A DNA stretch of 64,000 nucleotides from JAGLON01 sp041394985 (lineage in GTDB: Bacteria; Zixibacteria; MSB-5A5; GN15; JAAZOE01). The stretch is taken from positions 4,154,001-4,218,000 of the forward strand of contig JAWLBI010000001.1 of NCBI GenBank assembly GCA_041394985.1, in the 5' to 3' direction. Shown in pieces: positions 31,792 through 40,896 of this stretch. The position numbers and the translations under genes were made by a program. Within the stretch, counting starts at the first letter, position 1, and each line of letters opens with the position of its first letter. The notes beneath the pieces were generated by a model that was not told the DNA's origin, did no database searches, and was given only the letters and a program-made list of their open reading frames with translations.

Positions 31792-34682
31792 TATTGTCTC
31801 AATTCCGCCGGTACCCTGACTTCAAAGATGTAATAGAACCATGTGTCGTATAGTTCCGGAGGTATCCGGCCGGGATCGAATTTCGAGCGTTTTACCGTTT
31901 CGATAGCTTGTTCATTGAGTTCGGGCGAATCGGTCTTATTTTTCAGAACGACCTCATCCACCTCGCCGTTAAAGTCGATTCGTATCTGGAAGTACAGGTC
32001 GGCATCGATCTGCAGCGACACGGCCTCCAGCGGATACTTGAATGTATATTCGGAGCGGACAAAATACTCATTCGCCTTTTTCATCTCATTGCCGTCTTCA
32101 TCGGTGATGAAGCTGTATTCGGGTGTTCCGTAGAGATCGGAAGTGCTTGTCGTATCCTCGACCTGCTCGTTACTTTGTTCCGGTGTTTCGCCCTTTAGTG
32201 CATCCTCGGTTTTTTTCTGGTCTTCTCGTTGTTGTCTCAGGACATTCGCCGAAGGCCGAATTTTATATTCGTCGGCGATAAAGGCGGTGTATGGAGAAGC
32301 CGGGAAGGAATCGACAAACGCCGAGTAGAGATCGATGAGCGCCGAATCGCCGGGGGCGAAATATTTATCATATGTCCAGAGCAACAGATATCTGGCTTGA
32401 ATGCTGTATTCGGAGTGCGGGAACGAATCGACGACATATTGATAATAATACCGTGCCGAATCAATGAGTGAGAGCGCCGCATAGTACTTGTCGGTCCGGG
32501 CTACCGTGTCAACGGGCAGGTCAGGATCGACCCAATCGGAGTCGAGGCTGTCGACCGCGAGTGAATCGATTAATGCGAGATTACTCGCGGTGTCTGTTGG
32601 TATAGCCACGCTGTCAGTTGACACATTTTTCCGTGTGGCGAAGATAGAGTCGATTACTTCCGGGGGAAGCCCCTCGGGCAGCGAATCGATAACGATGCCG
32701 GCGGTGTCGGTCTGCTCATTAAGTGAATCGAGACTGGGTGGCGTATCGCCTCGCAGTAAATCGGTCAACCGAATCGGTTCCTCGCTTTGGCCGCCGCCAA
32801 GGAGGTTTTGACCGGCTTGATGGTTAGTCGAATCGGCTACCTCTCCTTCATCGTCGTCTTCTTCATCGTCCGCATTGGTATCGCCGCCCCGGTCTCCCTC
32901 CATGGCCATTATTTCATCTCTGCGCGTATTTCGTTTTGAGGCCGTGGAATCTTGTGCCTGTTCAGGATCAATCGTGCGACCGACAGATTCGATCTGGGTA
33001 TTTACTTTGGTTTCCTGTTCCTGCGCCGGGACTACATCAATCCGAGCGGTATCCGGTACGAAGACGGAACTCGCTGTTTGCTCCTCCGGTGACTCATCGG
33101 CATGTTCTTCCGCAATGACATCCGATGCGGTCTCGTCTTCGATGACCGGGGTCGTATCCACCGGCGGTTCGTAGCGGACTTCGAATGGGAAATACCATTG
33201 GCGGTCGAGGTTTTGGAAACGATTCAGAAACGTTTCGGCCTTCCTGAAAACGATGGCCGCATAGCCGGTATCGGCAATCGTGCCGGACAATCCCAAAACA
33301 TCAATTACTTCTTCAGCCTCATCATAGTGTGCATATTCCTTGAGAATTCTGCGCAGGAGGCTGTCCGATCTAGCCGTGTCGGCGAATTCGTTTTTGTATA
33401 TATAGGCCATTGCCATCAAGGCTTGCGGCGCATGGGATGATTGCGGGAAATGATTCAGCAATTCCTGATATGCATTGAGGGCCGAGTCGGGTTTATCAAG
33501 GTCCAGATAAAACAATTCTCCGAGCAAAAGATGATTTTCGCTCATTTTCTCGATTTCATCAGGATCAAGTTGTTCCGTCGAATCGGGCAGATTTTCCAGT
33601 TCCGTCGATTCGGTAAATTGTTCGAGCATGACGAGTCGCGACGCACGCTTGGTGGCGTCTTCCTTGACCGGAGAATTTCCGCGTTTCTCATCGCGGGCCT
33701 TGATATAGAATTCGCGCGCCTTGGCCAGATCCTCGAAATCATATTGATAGATAAGACCTAGTTCATAGTAGGCCTGTGCCGCAACATCGCGCCCCGGGTT
33801 TTCGACCGTGATTCGTTCATAGGTACTAATGGCCTCTTCCATCCGGCCTTCCCATTCGAAGCCTTCGGCCATTTTCATACGAATGGAAGCCAGGGAATCA
33901 TAGAATAGCTGGTTTTCGGATAATTTTTGCAGGCGTTCGAGGCCTCGCTCGATATCAAACAGGAAGTAGTCACATTCCGCAAGGCGGTATTTGATCGTAT
34001 ATTCCTGTAGCGTGTCGGGGTTGTGTTTCAGTGCCTTTTCATAATTATCAAGAGCTGAGGAGAAGTTGAATCGTTCATAATACCCGTCGGCGACATACAT
34101 GTATGCGCGCAGCTTATCGCGATCCTCGCCGAGCGAATCGATGAGCGAGAGGAAGTATGTATTGGCGTTATCGTAATTGCCGAGTTCGAAGTAGTACTCT
34201 CCGAGTGACCGCGCCGCCTCGGCCTTCATTTCTTTTTTCTTTGCCTTCTCGAAGATTTCCTCGAACAGGACAATGGCCTCGGTTTCCTCTTTGAGTTTCA
34301 ATTTACTCTTAGCCAACAGCAGACGCGATTCGGGGACAAATTCGGACTGCGGGTAATTGGCCAGCAGCTCTTTGAATTTGCGCGAGGCTTTGCTGTAATC
34401 CTCGAGGTAATAGTAGGAGGCGCCTATGATATACAGGGCATCATCGACCCAGCTGGAATTGGGATGCCGTTCGAGGACACGGGCGGCCTTATCGATGGCA
34501 TCGTTATATTGCTTGGTTTCGCCGCCGCGGGCGATATCGCGGCCGTCTTTAGTGCGCGATTTTTCGGCGGCATAGAAATTTTTGCGGATATTGTGAAATG
34601 TGTTGAAATAGATACAGGTACAGGAGCTGAACAGCATAAGTAGTGTGATGACGATGAAAATAGGAAGGGTTCGTTTGGGCAC
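31791..34682 (-). CDS. Large TPR lipoprotein with a C-terminal TonB-like domain
   Basis: 963 residues. A lipoprotein signal (IFIVITLLMLFSSC) precedes the motif CIYFNTFHNIRKNFYAAEKS. Many tetratricopeptide-like repeats follow up to about residue 500, for example NSSWVDDALYIIGASYYYLE and YDNANTYFLSLIDSLGED. Next comes a long Asp/Glu/Thr/Ser-rich linker (about 500-760), a few further repeats, and a C-terminal domain with the TonB-C pattern (FNGEVDEVVLKNKTDSPELN, AIETVKRSKFDPG). It probably spans the periplasm in an envelope complex. Its end overlaps the start of pyrK by one base, although no pyrimidine role is evident. Confidence 0.78.
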   Translation of the reverse strand: MPKRTLPIFIVITLLMLFSSCTCIYFNTFHNIRKNFYAAEKSRTKDGRDIARGGETKQYNDAIDKAARVLERHPNSSWVDDALYIIGASYYYLEDYSKASRKFKELLANYPQSEFVPESRLLLAKSKLKLKEETEAIVLFEEIFEKAKKKEMKAEAARSLGEYYFELGNYDNANTYFLSLIDSLGEDRDKLRAYMYVADGYYERFNFSSALDNYEKALKHNPDTLQEYTIKYRLAECDYFLFDIERGLERLQKLSENQLFYDSLASIRMKMAEGFEWEGRMEEAISTYERITVENPGRDVAAQAYYELGLIYQYDFEDLAKAREFYIKARDEKRGNSPVKEDATKRASRLVMLEQFTESTELENLPDSTEQLDPDEIEKMSENHLLLGELFYLDLDKPDSALNAYQELLNHFPQSSHAPQALMAMAYIYKNEFADTARSDSLLRRILKEYAHYDEAEEVIDVLGLSGTIADTGYAAIVFRKAETFLNRFQNLDRQWYFPFEVRYEPPVDTTPVIEDETASDVIAEEHADESPEEQTASSVFVPDTARIDVVPAQEQETKVNTQIESVGRTIDPEQAQDSTASKRNTRRDEIMAMEGDRGGDTNADDEEDDDEGEVADSTNHQAGQNLLGGGQSEEPIRLTDLLRGDTPPSLDSLNEQTDTAGIVIDSLPEGLPPEVIDSIFATRKNVSTDSVAIPTDTASNLALIDSLAVDSLDSDWVDPDLPVDTVARTDKYYAALSLIDSARYYYQYVVDSFPHSEYSIQARYLLLWTYDKYFAPGDSALIDLYSAFVDSFPASPYTAFIADEYKIRPSANVLRQQREDQKKTEDALKGETPEQSNEQVEDTTSTSDLYGTPEYSFITDEDGNEMKKANEYFVRSEYTFKYPLEAVSLQIDADLYFQIRIDFNGEVDEVVLKNKTDSPELNEQAIETVKRSKFDPGRIPPELYDTWFYYIFEVRVPAELRQ

Positions 34683-34687
34683 GCGGA

Positions 34688-35584
34688 TTACCTCATTTCC
34701 TGTACAAAACCGTTTGCTAACCCAGCATTATAGAACATCTTGACAGCCTTGTCAAACTCGTCTTTTGTGATTTTCCTGTCCAGGCCAGGCGTGTCGACGG
34801 CCTTATATGCCGGGAAGTATTGACTCATCAGGCTCACATGAATGTCGGGCGATATCTCCTCCGCCAGAAATCGGAAAATGTCCTCAGAACCGGAGCGATT
34901 ATCGGGCAGGACGAGGTGTCTCACGATGACGCCTTTGACGGCGATCCCGTCGTCATCGACGATCAGGTTGCCGACCTGCCGGAACATTTCTTTGATGGCC
35001 GTCCGGTTCACTTCCTTATACTGCTTAGCGCCGGAACAGTTGCGCGCAATTTCGTCGTTCGAATAGCGCATATCGGCAAGATAGACATCGATGACGCCGT
35101 CGAGCAACTGAAGAATTTCCAGTTTCTGATAGCCGGAACTGTTACAGACCAGCGGGATTGTCAGGCCGTCCCGGCGAGCCATCCCAAGCGCCTTGACAAT
35201 GTGCCCGAAATAATGATCCGGGGTAACGAGGTTGATATTGTGGGCGCCCCGTTTCTGCAATTTCAGCATTTTTTGGGCCAGTTCCTCGATGGTCAGATCG
35301 GAGCCGACCATTTGCTGGCTGATGGGGTAATTCTGGCAGTACAGGCAATTGAGGCTGCACCCGGAGAAGAAGATGGTCCCGGAGCCTCGTTCGCCTGAAA
35401 TCGGCGGTTCCTCGCCGAAGTGCAGGTTGGCGCTGGCGACGCGGACGGAGTCCGTGGCTTTGCAATGCCCTTTTTTGCCGTCTGTCCGGTCGACGACGCA
35501 CTCGCGCGGACACAAATCGCAGGCAATTAGCCGTTCGAGTAATGTGTCGCCCAGGGCAATGAGTTCTTCGGGTGTCTTAGCCAT
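34688..35584 (-). CDS. Radical SAM protein, PflA/AmmeMemoRadiSam-like
   Basis: About 298 residues. The radical SAM cluster motif is FSGCSLNCLYCQNYPIS (CxxxCxxC) near residue 78, preceded by a CDLCPRECVVDR cysteine group. GGI-type and barrel strands continue with NLVTPDHYFGHIVKALGMAR and VYLADMRYSNDEIARNCSGA. Such proteins resemble glycyl-radical activators and the MEMO/AMMECR1-linked group, but no such partner gene is in view. The start at 35584 is chosen because upstream codons cross the terminator of the preceding gene; no clear ribosome site is seen. The stop lies five bases before the TPR/TonB gene. Confidence 0.82.
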   Translation of the reverse strand: MAKTPEELIALGDTLLERLIACDLCPRECVVDRTDGKKGHCKATDSVRVASANLHFGEEPPISGERGSGTIFFSGCSLNCLYCQNYPISQQMVGSDLTIEELAQKMLKLQKRGAHNINLVTPDHYFGHIVKALGMARRDGLTIPLVCNSSGYQKLEILQLLDGVIDVYLADMRYSNDEIARNCSGAKQYKEVNRTAIKEMFRQVGNLIVDDDGIAVKGVIVRHLVLPDNRSGSEDIFRFLAEEISPDIHVSLMSQYFPAYKAVDTPGLDRKITKDEFDKAVKMFYNAGLANGFVQEMR

Positions 35585-35644
35585 CGCGGGAAGATATTCT
35601 GCGGGGTCGAAAAAGACAAGACGGATATTGATCCGGGCATAAAA

Positions 35645-35669
35645 AAACCCGCCAGTAGGCGGGTTTTTT
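35645..35669 (-). terminator. Terminator downstream of the nucleotide-sugar dehydrogenase gene
   Basis: A 9-bp stem AAACCCGCC/GGCGGGTTT with loop AGTA and T runs on both strands. Confidence 0.88.
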
Positions 35670-35684
35670 AGCAGTTTCATACTG

Positions 35685-36998
35685 TTACAATTTCACGACT
35701 TTGCCGGAGTCGGTTTTGACCTTGGATGTGGCATTGCGCGTATCGAAAATCTGCTGGGCATTTTCGACAATCCACTCGTAATTGAAATCCATGTGGTCGG
35801 TCAGGATAATGACCATATCGGCCTTGGCGATTCGGTCGGCCGTCAGGCGGGCCGATTTCATCGTCTTGTTATCCCACTTGATCGCCGGCACATACGGGTC
35901 GCTGTAGCTGAGCTTGGCGCCGAGGCGATCGAGGAGTTTAAGGACATCAAGGGCCGGGGATTCGCGGATATCCTGGATGTTTTTCTTGTAGGCAACACCC
36001 AGAATCAGCAATTTAGAATTTTTCACCGACATGCCGCGTTCGTTCAGCAGCGAGGTCACGCGCTCGATGACCCATTCCGGCATATGAGAGTTGACATCGC
36101 CGGCCAGTTCGATGAAGCGGGCGAAATAATTCAGCGTTTTCAGCTTCCACGACAGGTAGTGCGGATCGATCGGAATACAGTGGCCGCCCAGTCCGGGGCC
36201 GGGATAGAACGGCATAAAGCCGAACGGCTTGGAGGCCGCGGCATCGATGATTTCCCAGACGTCGAGGCCAAGGCGGTGGCACATCAGCGCGACTTCATTG
36301 ACCAGACCGATGTTCACCGAGCGAAAGGTGTTTTCCAGCAATTTGACCATTTCGGCGGCTCGTGTCGAGGACACCGCAAAGATGCTGGGAATGACCTGCT
36401 CATAGCAGGTTTTTGCGATTTCGGTGCATTTGTCGGTAATGCCGCCGACGACGCGCGGAGTATTTTTCGTCGTATACTTGGCATTGCCGGGATCGACGCG
36501 CTCCGGCGAAAACGCCAGATAAAAATCTTTGCCGGCGACCAGGCCGCTTTCTTCGAGGCGTGGTTTGATGACTTCATCGGTCGTACCGGGATAGGTGGTC
36601 GATTCGAGCACAACCAGCATATCCTTATGCAGATGCTTGACGACGGCATCGCACGCCGACAAAATGTAGCTGATATCCGGATCTTTGGTTTTGGACAGCG
36701 GGGTCGGGACGCAGATAAACACGCAGTCCATCTGGGCAAGCACTTTGGCGTCCGAGGTCGCCTTGAGATACCCCGACTTCACGAGCGGCGCAACCTGTTT
36801 GTCCTGGATATCATCGATATCGGATCGGCCGCTGTTGATCAATTTTACTTTCGCATCCCACACATCATAGCCGGACACCTTGAAACCGTTTTCCGCGAAT
36901 TCCACGGCCAGAGGTAATCCCACGTAGCCCAAACCGATGATACCGATTTTGGCGCTACGATCTTTGATTCTGTCTAAGAGCATCTTTTTCACATGCAC
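35685..36998 (-). CDS. UDP-N-acetyl-hexosamine 6-dehydrogenase (WbpA/WecC-type)
   Basis: 437 residues of the UDP-glucose/GDP-mannose dehydrogenase superfamily. The N-terminal Rossmann motif is IGIIGLGYVGLPLAVEFAEN. VLESTTYPGTTDEVIKPRLE follows, and the catalytic cysteine lies in GGHCIPIDPHYLSWK near residue 265. The sequence, especially the start and ESTTYPGTTDE, fits enzymes that oxidise UDP-GlcNAc or UDP-ManNAc to the uronic acid more than UDP-glucose dehydrogenase. It ends a cluster gmd-rmd-dehydrogenase, so it contributes a sugar to a surface polysaccharide. Confidence 0.88.
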   Translation of the reverse strand: MHVKKMLLDRIKDRSAKIGIIGLGYVGLPLAVEFAENGFKVSGYDVWDAKVKLINSGRSDIDDIQDKQVAPLVKSGYLKATSDAKVLAQMDCVFICVPTPLSKTKDPDISYILSACDAVVKHLHKDMLVVLESTTYPGTTDEVIKPRLEESGLVAGKDFYLAFSPERVDPGNAKYTTKNTPRVVGGITDKCTEIAKTCYEQVIPSIFAVSSTRAAEMVKLLENTFRSVNIGLVNEVALMCHRLGLDVWEIIDAAASKPFGFMPFYPGPGLGGHCIPIDPHYLSWKLKTLNYFARFIELAGDVNSHMPEWVIERVTSLLNERGMSVKNSKLLILGVAYKKNIQDIRESPALDVLKLLDRLGAKLSYSDPYVPAIKWDNKTMKSARLTADRIAKADMVIILTDHMDFNYEWIVENAQQIFDTRNATSKVKTDSGKVVKL

Positions 36999-37010
36999 TC
37001 TCCTGCTAAT

Positions 37011-37970
37011 TTATTGCGACCGCCAGAATGTCAGACAATCCCGCAGTGTGTGGTCAATCGTAATTTCCGGTTTCCACCCGAGTTCTGTTCTGGTTTTATG
37101 AAAACTGCCCCGCAAAACAGGGATATCCGTTTTACGGAAAAGCTTTCTATCTTTTTGAATCCTTATCGGGATATCGGAGAATTCTATCAGTTTGTTTAGT
37201 ATATCGCCGATCCTTCGGGCCTTTCCCGAGCATAAATGATAGATTTCCCCCGGCGTGCCTTTCTCGGCAATCAACCGATACCCTCGGACAATATCGCGCA
37301 CATCGGAGATATCTCGATATACGTCAAGATTACCGACACCCATGACTTTTTTTCCGCCCGGTTTGCCTGCTGCAAGGATTTTTTTGCAGAATGACGGAAT
37401 AACGAAGTTGTCGTTTTGTCCCGGTCCGGTATGGTTGAATGGCCGGACAATAGAGACCGGGATACCGTATTGGTCCGCGTAGAGCCCGACGAGATATTCG
37501 GCGGCGACTTTGCTCTTGGCATATGGCGACACGGGATTGGGAAGCTGGGTCGGCTTCAGCGGCAGGTCGTCGGGTTTGACACGGCCATAGATATCGGATG
37601 AGCTGACGCAGAGAAAGCGCTGCAGGCCTTTATTCCCTTTTATTGCTTCCAGGATATTTCGAGTACCATTGACGTTAATATCGAAGGTCTGCGTGGCGAT
37701 TCCGAATGACTGCCCGACCGATGCGATGGCCGCCAGATGAAAGAGATACTCGGGTTTCTGCCGCGCGAAAACTCTCCGGCAGGCAGACTCGTCCGTGATA
37801 TCGAATCGATCTATGTTGACCTGTGATTTGATTCGATTGAGGAGCTTATCCGATTCACCCGGCAGGGCGGCTCCGCGAACGGTATATCCTCGGGAAATCA
37901 GTTCGGCCGCCAGCCAGGAGCCGGCGAAACCGCAGATACCCGTGATATAAGCTTTAGCGTTTTTGCTCAT
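37011..37970 (-). CDS. rmd: GDP-6-deoxy-D-mannose reductase (GDP-D-rhamnose forming)
   Basis: A 319-residue short-chain dehydrogenase. It has the NAD(P) motif ITGICGFAGSWLAAEL, a catalytic Ser in VSSSDIYG and YAKSK with the catalytic Tyr and Lys near residues 155-160. The segments RPFNHTGPGQNDNFVIPSFC and VGNLDVYRDISDVRDIVRGY match Rmd rather than GDP-fucose synthase. It reduces the Gmd product to GDP-D-rhamnose. Its start lies 17 bases inside the end of gmd, so the pair is translationally coupled. Confidence 0.87.
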   Translation of the reverse strand: MSKNAKAYITGICGFAGSWLAAELISRGYTVRGAALPGESDKLLNRIKSQVNIDRFDITDESACRRVFARQKPEYLFHLAAIASVGQSFGIATQTFDINVNGTRNILEAIKGNKGLQRFLCVSSSDIYGRVKPDDLPLKPTQLPNPVSPYAKSKVAAEYLVGLYADQYGIPVSIVRPFNHTGPGQNDNFVIPSFCKKILAAGKPGGKKVMGVGNLDVYRDISDVRDIVRGYRLIAEKGTPGEIYHLCSGKARRIGDILNKLIEFSDIPIRIQKDRKLFRKTDIPVLRGSFHKTRTELGWKPEITIDHTLRDCLTFWRSQ

Positions 37971-38919
37971 TCAGCAATTTAATATCGGACTCGACCATTA
38001 ATTTGACGAGTCCGTTGAAATCGTACTCCGGCACCCAGCCGAGAATATTCTTTGCTTTAGAGGCGTCGCCGACGAGGAAATCGACCTCGGCGGGGCGCAT
38101 AAAGCGAGGATCCTGAGTCACGTATTTCTTCCAGTCGAGATCCGCGGCGGAAAAGGCCGCCTCGACGAACTCCTTGACCGAGTGCGCTTCGCCGGTGGCG
38201 ATGACGAAATCTTCGGGGGTATCCTGCTGGAGCATCAGCCACATGGCTTTGATATAATCGCCAGCGAATCCCCAGTCGCGCTTGGCATCGAGGTTACCGA
38301 GGGCCAGATTATCGGCCAGTCCCAGCTTGATTTTGGCGACGCCGAAAGAGATTTTCCGGGTAACGAATTCGAGTCCGCGGCGCGGCGATTCATGATTGAA
38401 CAGAATACCGCTGGTGGCGTGCAAATTGTAGCTTTCCCGGTAATTGATGGTAATCCAGTGGCCGTACACCTTGGCGACACCATAGGGTGAGCGCGGGTAC
38501 AGCGGTGTATTTTCTGTTTGCGGAGTTTCGCGGACTTTGCCGAACATTTCCGAGGACGATGCCTGGTAGAAGCGGATTTTCTTGTTTACCAGGCGAATGG
38601 CCTCGAGTACTTTCGTGACGCCGAGGGCATCGAATTCGCCGGTGAGGACCGGCTGATCCCAGGAAGTCGGGACAAACGACTGCGCGGCAAGATTATAGAC
38701 TTCATCCGGCTTGGCTTCCTCGATGACGTTGATAATCGAGAGTTGATCGAGAAGATCGGCTTGAACGAGATTGACTTTATCTTTGATATGGTTAATCCGC
38801 TCGAATGATTCGGTCGACGCGCGTCGAACAACTCCATACACGTCATAGCCTTTGGAGAGGAGGAATTCGGCCAGATAAGAGCCGTCCTGTCCGGTAATGC
38901 CGGTGATTAAGGCGCGCAT
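37954..38919 (-). CDS. gmd: GDP-mannose 4,6-dehydratase
   Basis: Converts GDP-D-mannose to GDP-4-keto-6-deoxymannose. From the ATG at 38919 it is 321 residues. It starts RALITGITGQDGSYLAEFLL, with the catalytic SSSEMFGKVRETPQTE and YGVAKVYGHWITINYRESY, then GNLDAKRDWGFAGDYIKAMW, all signature segments of the family. The 38919 start is preferred because GGGAAG lies upstream and a strong promoter ends at 38954. A longer frame would begin within that promoter. Confidence 0.95.
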   Translation of the reverse strand: MRALITGITGQDGSYLAEFLLSKGYDVYGVVRRASTESFERINHIKDKVNLVQADLLDQLSIINVIEEAKPDEVYNLAAQSFVPTSWDQPVLTGEFDALGVTKVLEAIRLVNKKIRFYQASSSEMFGKVRETPQTENTPLYPRSPYGVAKVYGHWITINYRESYNLHATSGILFNHESPRRGLEFVTRKISFGVAKIKLGLADNLALGNLDAKRDWGFAGDYIKAMWLMLQQDTPEDFVIATGEAHSVKEFVEAAFSAADLDWKKYVTQDPRFMRPAEVDFLVGDASKAKNILGWVPEYDFNGLVKLMVESDIKLLNEQKR

Positions 38920-38953
38920 AGTACTTCCCTTTCCCGAATTGGATTGATTTTCG

Positions 38954-38982
38954 AATATAGGGGTATACACATCGCGGGTCAA
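38954..38982 (-). promoter_or_regulatory. Strong promoter of the gmd operon
   Basis: On the reverse strand TTGACC (38982-38977), a 17-bp spacer and TATATT (38959-38954), about 35 bp before the gmd ATG. Confidence 0.6.
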
Positions 38983-39119
38983 ATAGTTTGTTAGATAATA
39001 AGATAATGTTTTACAGGGGCGAATGGGGCGGTTTCGGGAAAGGGTTTCAGTTTTTAAGGCATTTACCGATAATTAATTAGTAGGGAAAACAGAGGGTTTT
39101 CGAGAAGGGCAATGCAACA

Positions 39120-39854
39120 ATGAATCAAGCGGTTACGGATGAAACCCGACGAATTGCAGCACTTGAAAATGATGTCGTGAAATTCGCGTCGCTATTTGCG
39201 CACGATCTTGACGGTCCACTGGTATCAATGCGGGCAGTACTGAAATTGATAGACCAGGGCCGATTGGATATGAAAAACGAGTCGCACCGGTCGCTGGTTA
39301 AGTCGAGTAAACTGGCGATAGAGCGGGCTCAGGCGATTATACAGGACATGCTGAAGGCGGCCAAGATCGGCGCTGATGAGTTCAGCATGGAGAAAAAGAC
39401 TTGTAATTTATCCGAATTGATCGCAAACAGTTGTCACCTGGCGCACCCTGCGGCATCAGAGCAAAATATAAAAATCATTTATCGACTGCCGAAGGACAAT
39501 ATCATTGTCCAGGCCGACTCGCTTCTCATCAATCGGGTCGTCGATAACTTGATTTATAATGCCATTCGGCACACGCCGCCGCATGGCACCATTACCGTGA
39601 CGGGCAGTGTCGAAGGGAGCATGGCTGTCGTGTCGATTCAGGACAGCGGTTTGGGATTGCAGGGCGTGAACCCGGAAGAGTTGTTTACTGTGTTCAAGCA
39701 GATGGGTCATCGGACCAAAGGAAAACATCGCGGTGTGGGTATCGGATTATATTTTTGCCGCCGGGCATTGGAGAAAATGGGCGGAACGATAAGCGCATCA
39801 GAGGGCAAGGAAAAGGGGTCAATTTTCCGGTTTACACTGCCGGTCGGAGGTTAA
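39120..39854 (+). CDS. Soluble histidine kinase
   Basis: 244 residues without membrane segments or a recognised sensor domain. A HisKA-type helix carries the phospho-acceptor in FASLFAHDLDGPLVSMRAVL near residue 29. The HATPase domain has the N box (RVVDNLIYNAIRHTPPHG), G1 (IQDSGLGLQG) and G2 (GKHRGVGIGLYFCRRALEKM). The CheV-like gene follows after three bases, so its receiver domain is the obvious phosphate acceptor. This is an inference from position. Confidence 0.88.
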   Translation: MNQAVTDETRRIAALENDVVKFASLFAHDLDGPLVSMRAVLKLIDQGRLDMKNESHRSLVKSSKLAIERAQAIIQDMLKAAKIGADEFSMEKKTCNLSELIANSCHLAHPAASEQNIKIIYRLPKDNIIVQADSLLINRVVDNLIYNAIRHTPPHGTITVTGSVEGSMAVVSIQDSGLGLQGVNPEELFTVFKQMGHRTKGKHRGVGIGLYFCRRALEKMGGTISASEGKEKGSIFRFTLPVGG

Positions 39855-39857
39855 GAG

Positions 39858-40829
39858 ATGAAATACGAAGCGGAATCTTACCTGAAAAGCGGTTCGAATG
39901 AGGTCAGGATATTAGAGTACCGAGTCGGTGAGGCATCGTTCGGTATCAATATTCTGAAAGTGAATAAGATCATTTCCAAGGTTCCCATTCAAACGAAAAC
40001 GCCGCATTCACATCCGGCGATCAAGGGTGTTTTCGAAGACCGCGGCAAGGTCATTCCGATCATAGACCTGGCGGAATTTCTGGGTATTTCCAAAGTGGAA
40101 ACCGATAAAGATACAAAGATAATTATTACCGAGTTTTTCGAGCAGTCCAATGGTTTTCTGGTTAACCGGGTCGACTGGATTCATCATTTCAGGTGGGCCG
40201 ATGTTATCGACGCCGACAGCGTGATGGGGCGTCTGGATCACCGATATATTCTGGGTATCGTCAAGCCGAGTGAGGATCATATCGTGTTGCTGCTCGATTA
40301 TGAGACGATCATATTGGATTTGTGTCCCGAATTGCAGACGCGCCAGATCGAGAAGGCTCGGACTATCGACAAGTGCGGCGAGGGTCGGCGGGTGCTGGTG
40401 GCTGAGGATTCGTCGTCGGTGCGCGTGATGCTTGAAACGGAACTGTCCGAAATGGGATTCGAAGTTATGGCGGTTACCGATGGTATCGAGGCGCTCAATA
40501 CGCTCAAGCTCGATCCCGATTTCGATATCGTGATTTCCGACGTTGAAATGCCGCGCATGGATGGTCTGGCACTGACGTGTGCGATTCGCGAAGGAAAGGC
40601 GAAGTGCGCGAGTAATATGCCGGTCGTCGTGTATTCGTCAATCGGTGATATCGGCATGAAGGCGCGAGCCGAATTTCTGCGCGCAGATGCGCATGTCACG
40701 AAATTAAATGTGGAAGAACTTCTCGAAAAAGTCCATGCGCTTATGGAAGCGAAAGACGCCGGTACGCTGGGGAGCAAGCCGGTAGGAGAAGTTGAAATGG
40801 AAGTCGAAGAAGAAGTCGTCGCGGAATAA
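39858..40829 (+). CDS. cheV: CheV-type CheW-receiver fusion protein
   Basis: 323 residues. The N-terminal CheW-like domain (about 15-165) shows VRILEYRVGEASFGINILKV followed by HPAIKGVFEDRGKVIPIIDL. The C-terminal receiver domain (about 180-300) starts VLVAEDSSSVRVMLETELSE, has the phosphorylation Asp in IVISDVEMPRMDGLAL, and a conserved Lys in HVTKLNVEEL. CheV proteins couple chemoreceptors to CheA. The kinase upstream is not a CheA, and no receptors or flagellar genes are in this window. The C-terminal tail is acidic. Confidence 0.88.
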   Translation: MKYEAESYLKSGSNEVRILEYRVGEASFGINILKVNKIISKVPIQTKTPHSHPAIKGVFEDRGKVIPIIDLAEFLGISKVETDKDTKIIITEFFEQSNGFLVNRVDWIHHFRWADVIDADSVMGRLDHRYILGIVKPSEDHIVLLLDYETIILDLCPELQTRQIEKARTIDKCGEGRRVLVAEDSSSVRVMLETELSEMGFEVMAVTDGIEALNTLKLDPDFDIVISDVEMPRMDGLALTCAIREGKAKCASNMPVVVYSSIGDIGMKARAEFLRADAHVTKLNVEELLEKVHALMEAKDAGTLGSKPVGEVEMEVEEEVVAE

Positions 40830-40850
40830 TGCGCGAATGGAAAAATGAAA

Positions 40851-40886
40851 AGCCGCTCGAGGAGTTTCTCGGGCGGCTTTTTTTTA
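40851..40886. terminator. Bidirectional terminator between cheV and the CBS gene
   Basis: An 11-bp stem AGCCGCTCGAG/CTCGGGCGGCT (one G-U pair), with a run of eight T on the plus strand. Confidence 0.85.
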
Positions 40887-40896
40887 TTTGGAATAA

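Noticed and set aside
39120..40829. A complete chemotaxis operon
   Set aside because: Only a kinase without CheA features and a CheV-like protein are present; there are no receptors, CheR, CheB or flagellar genes.
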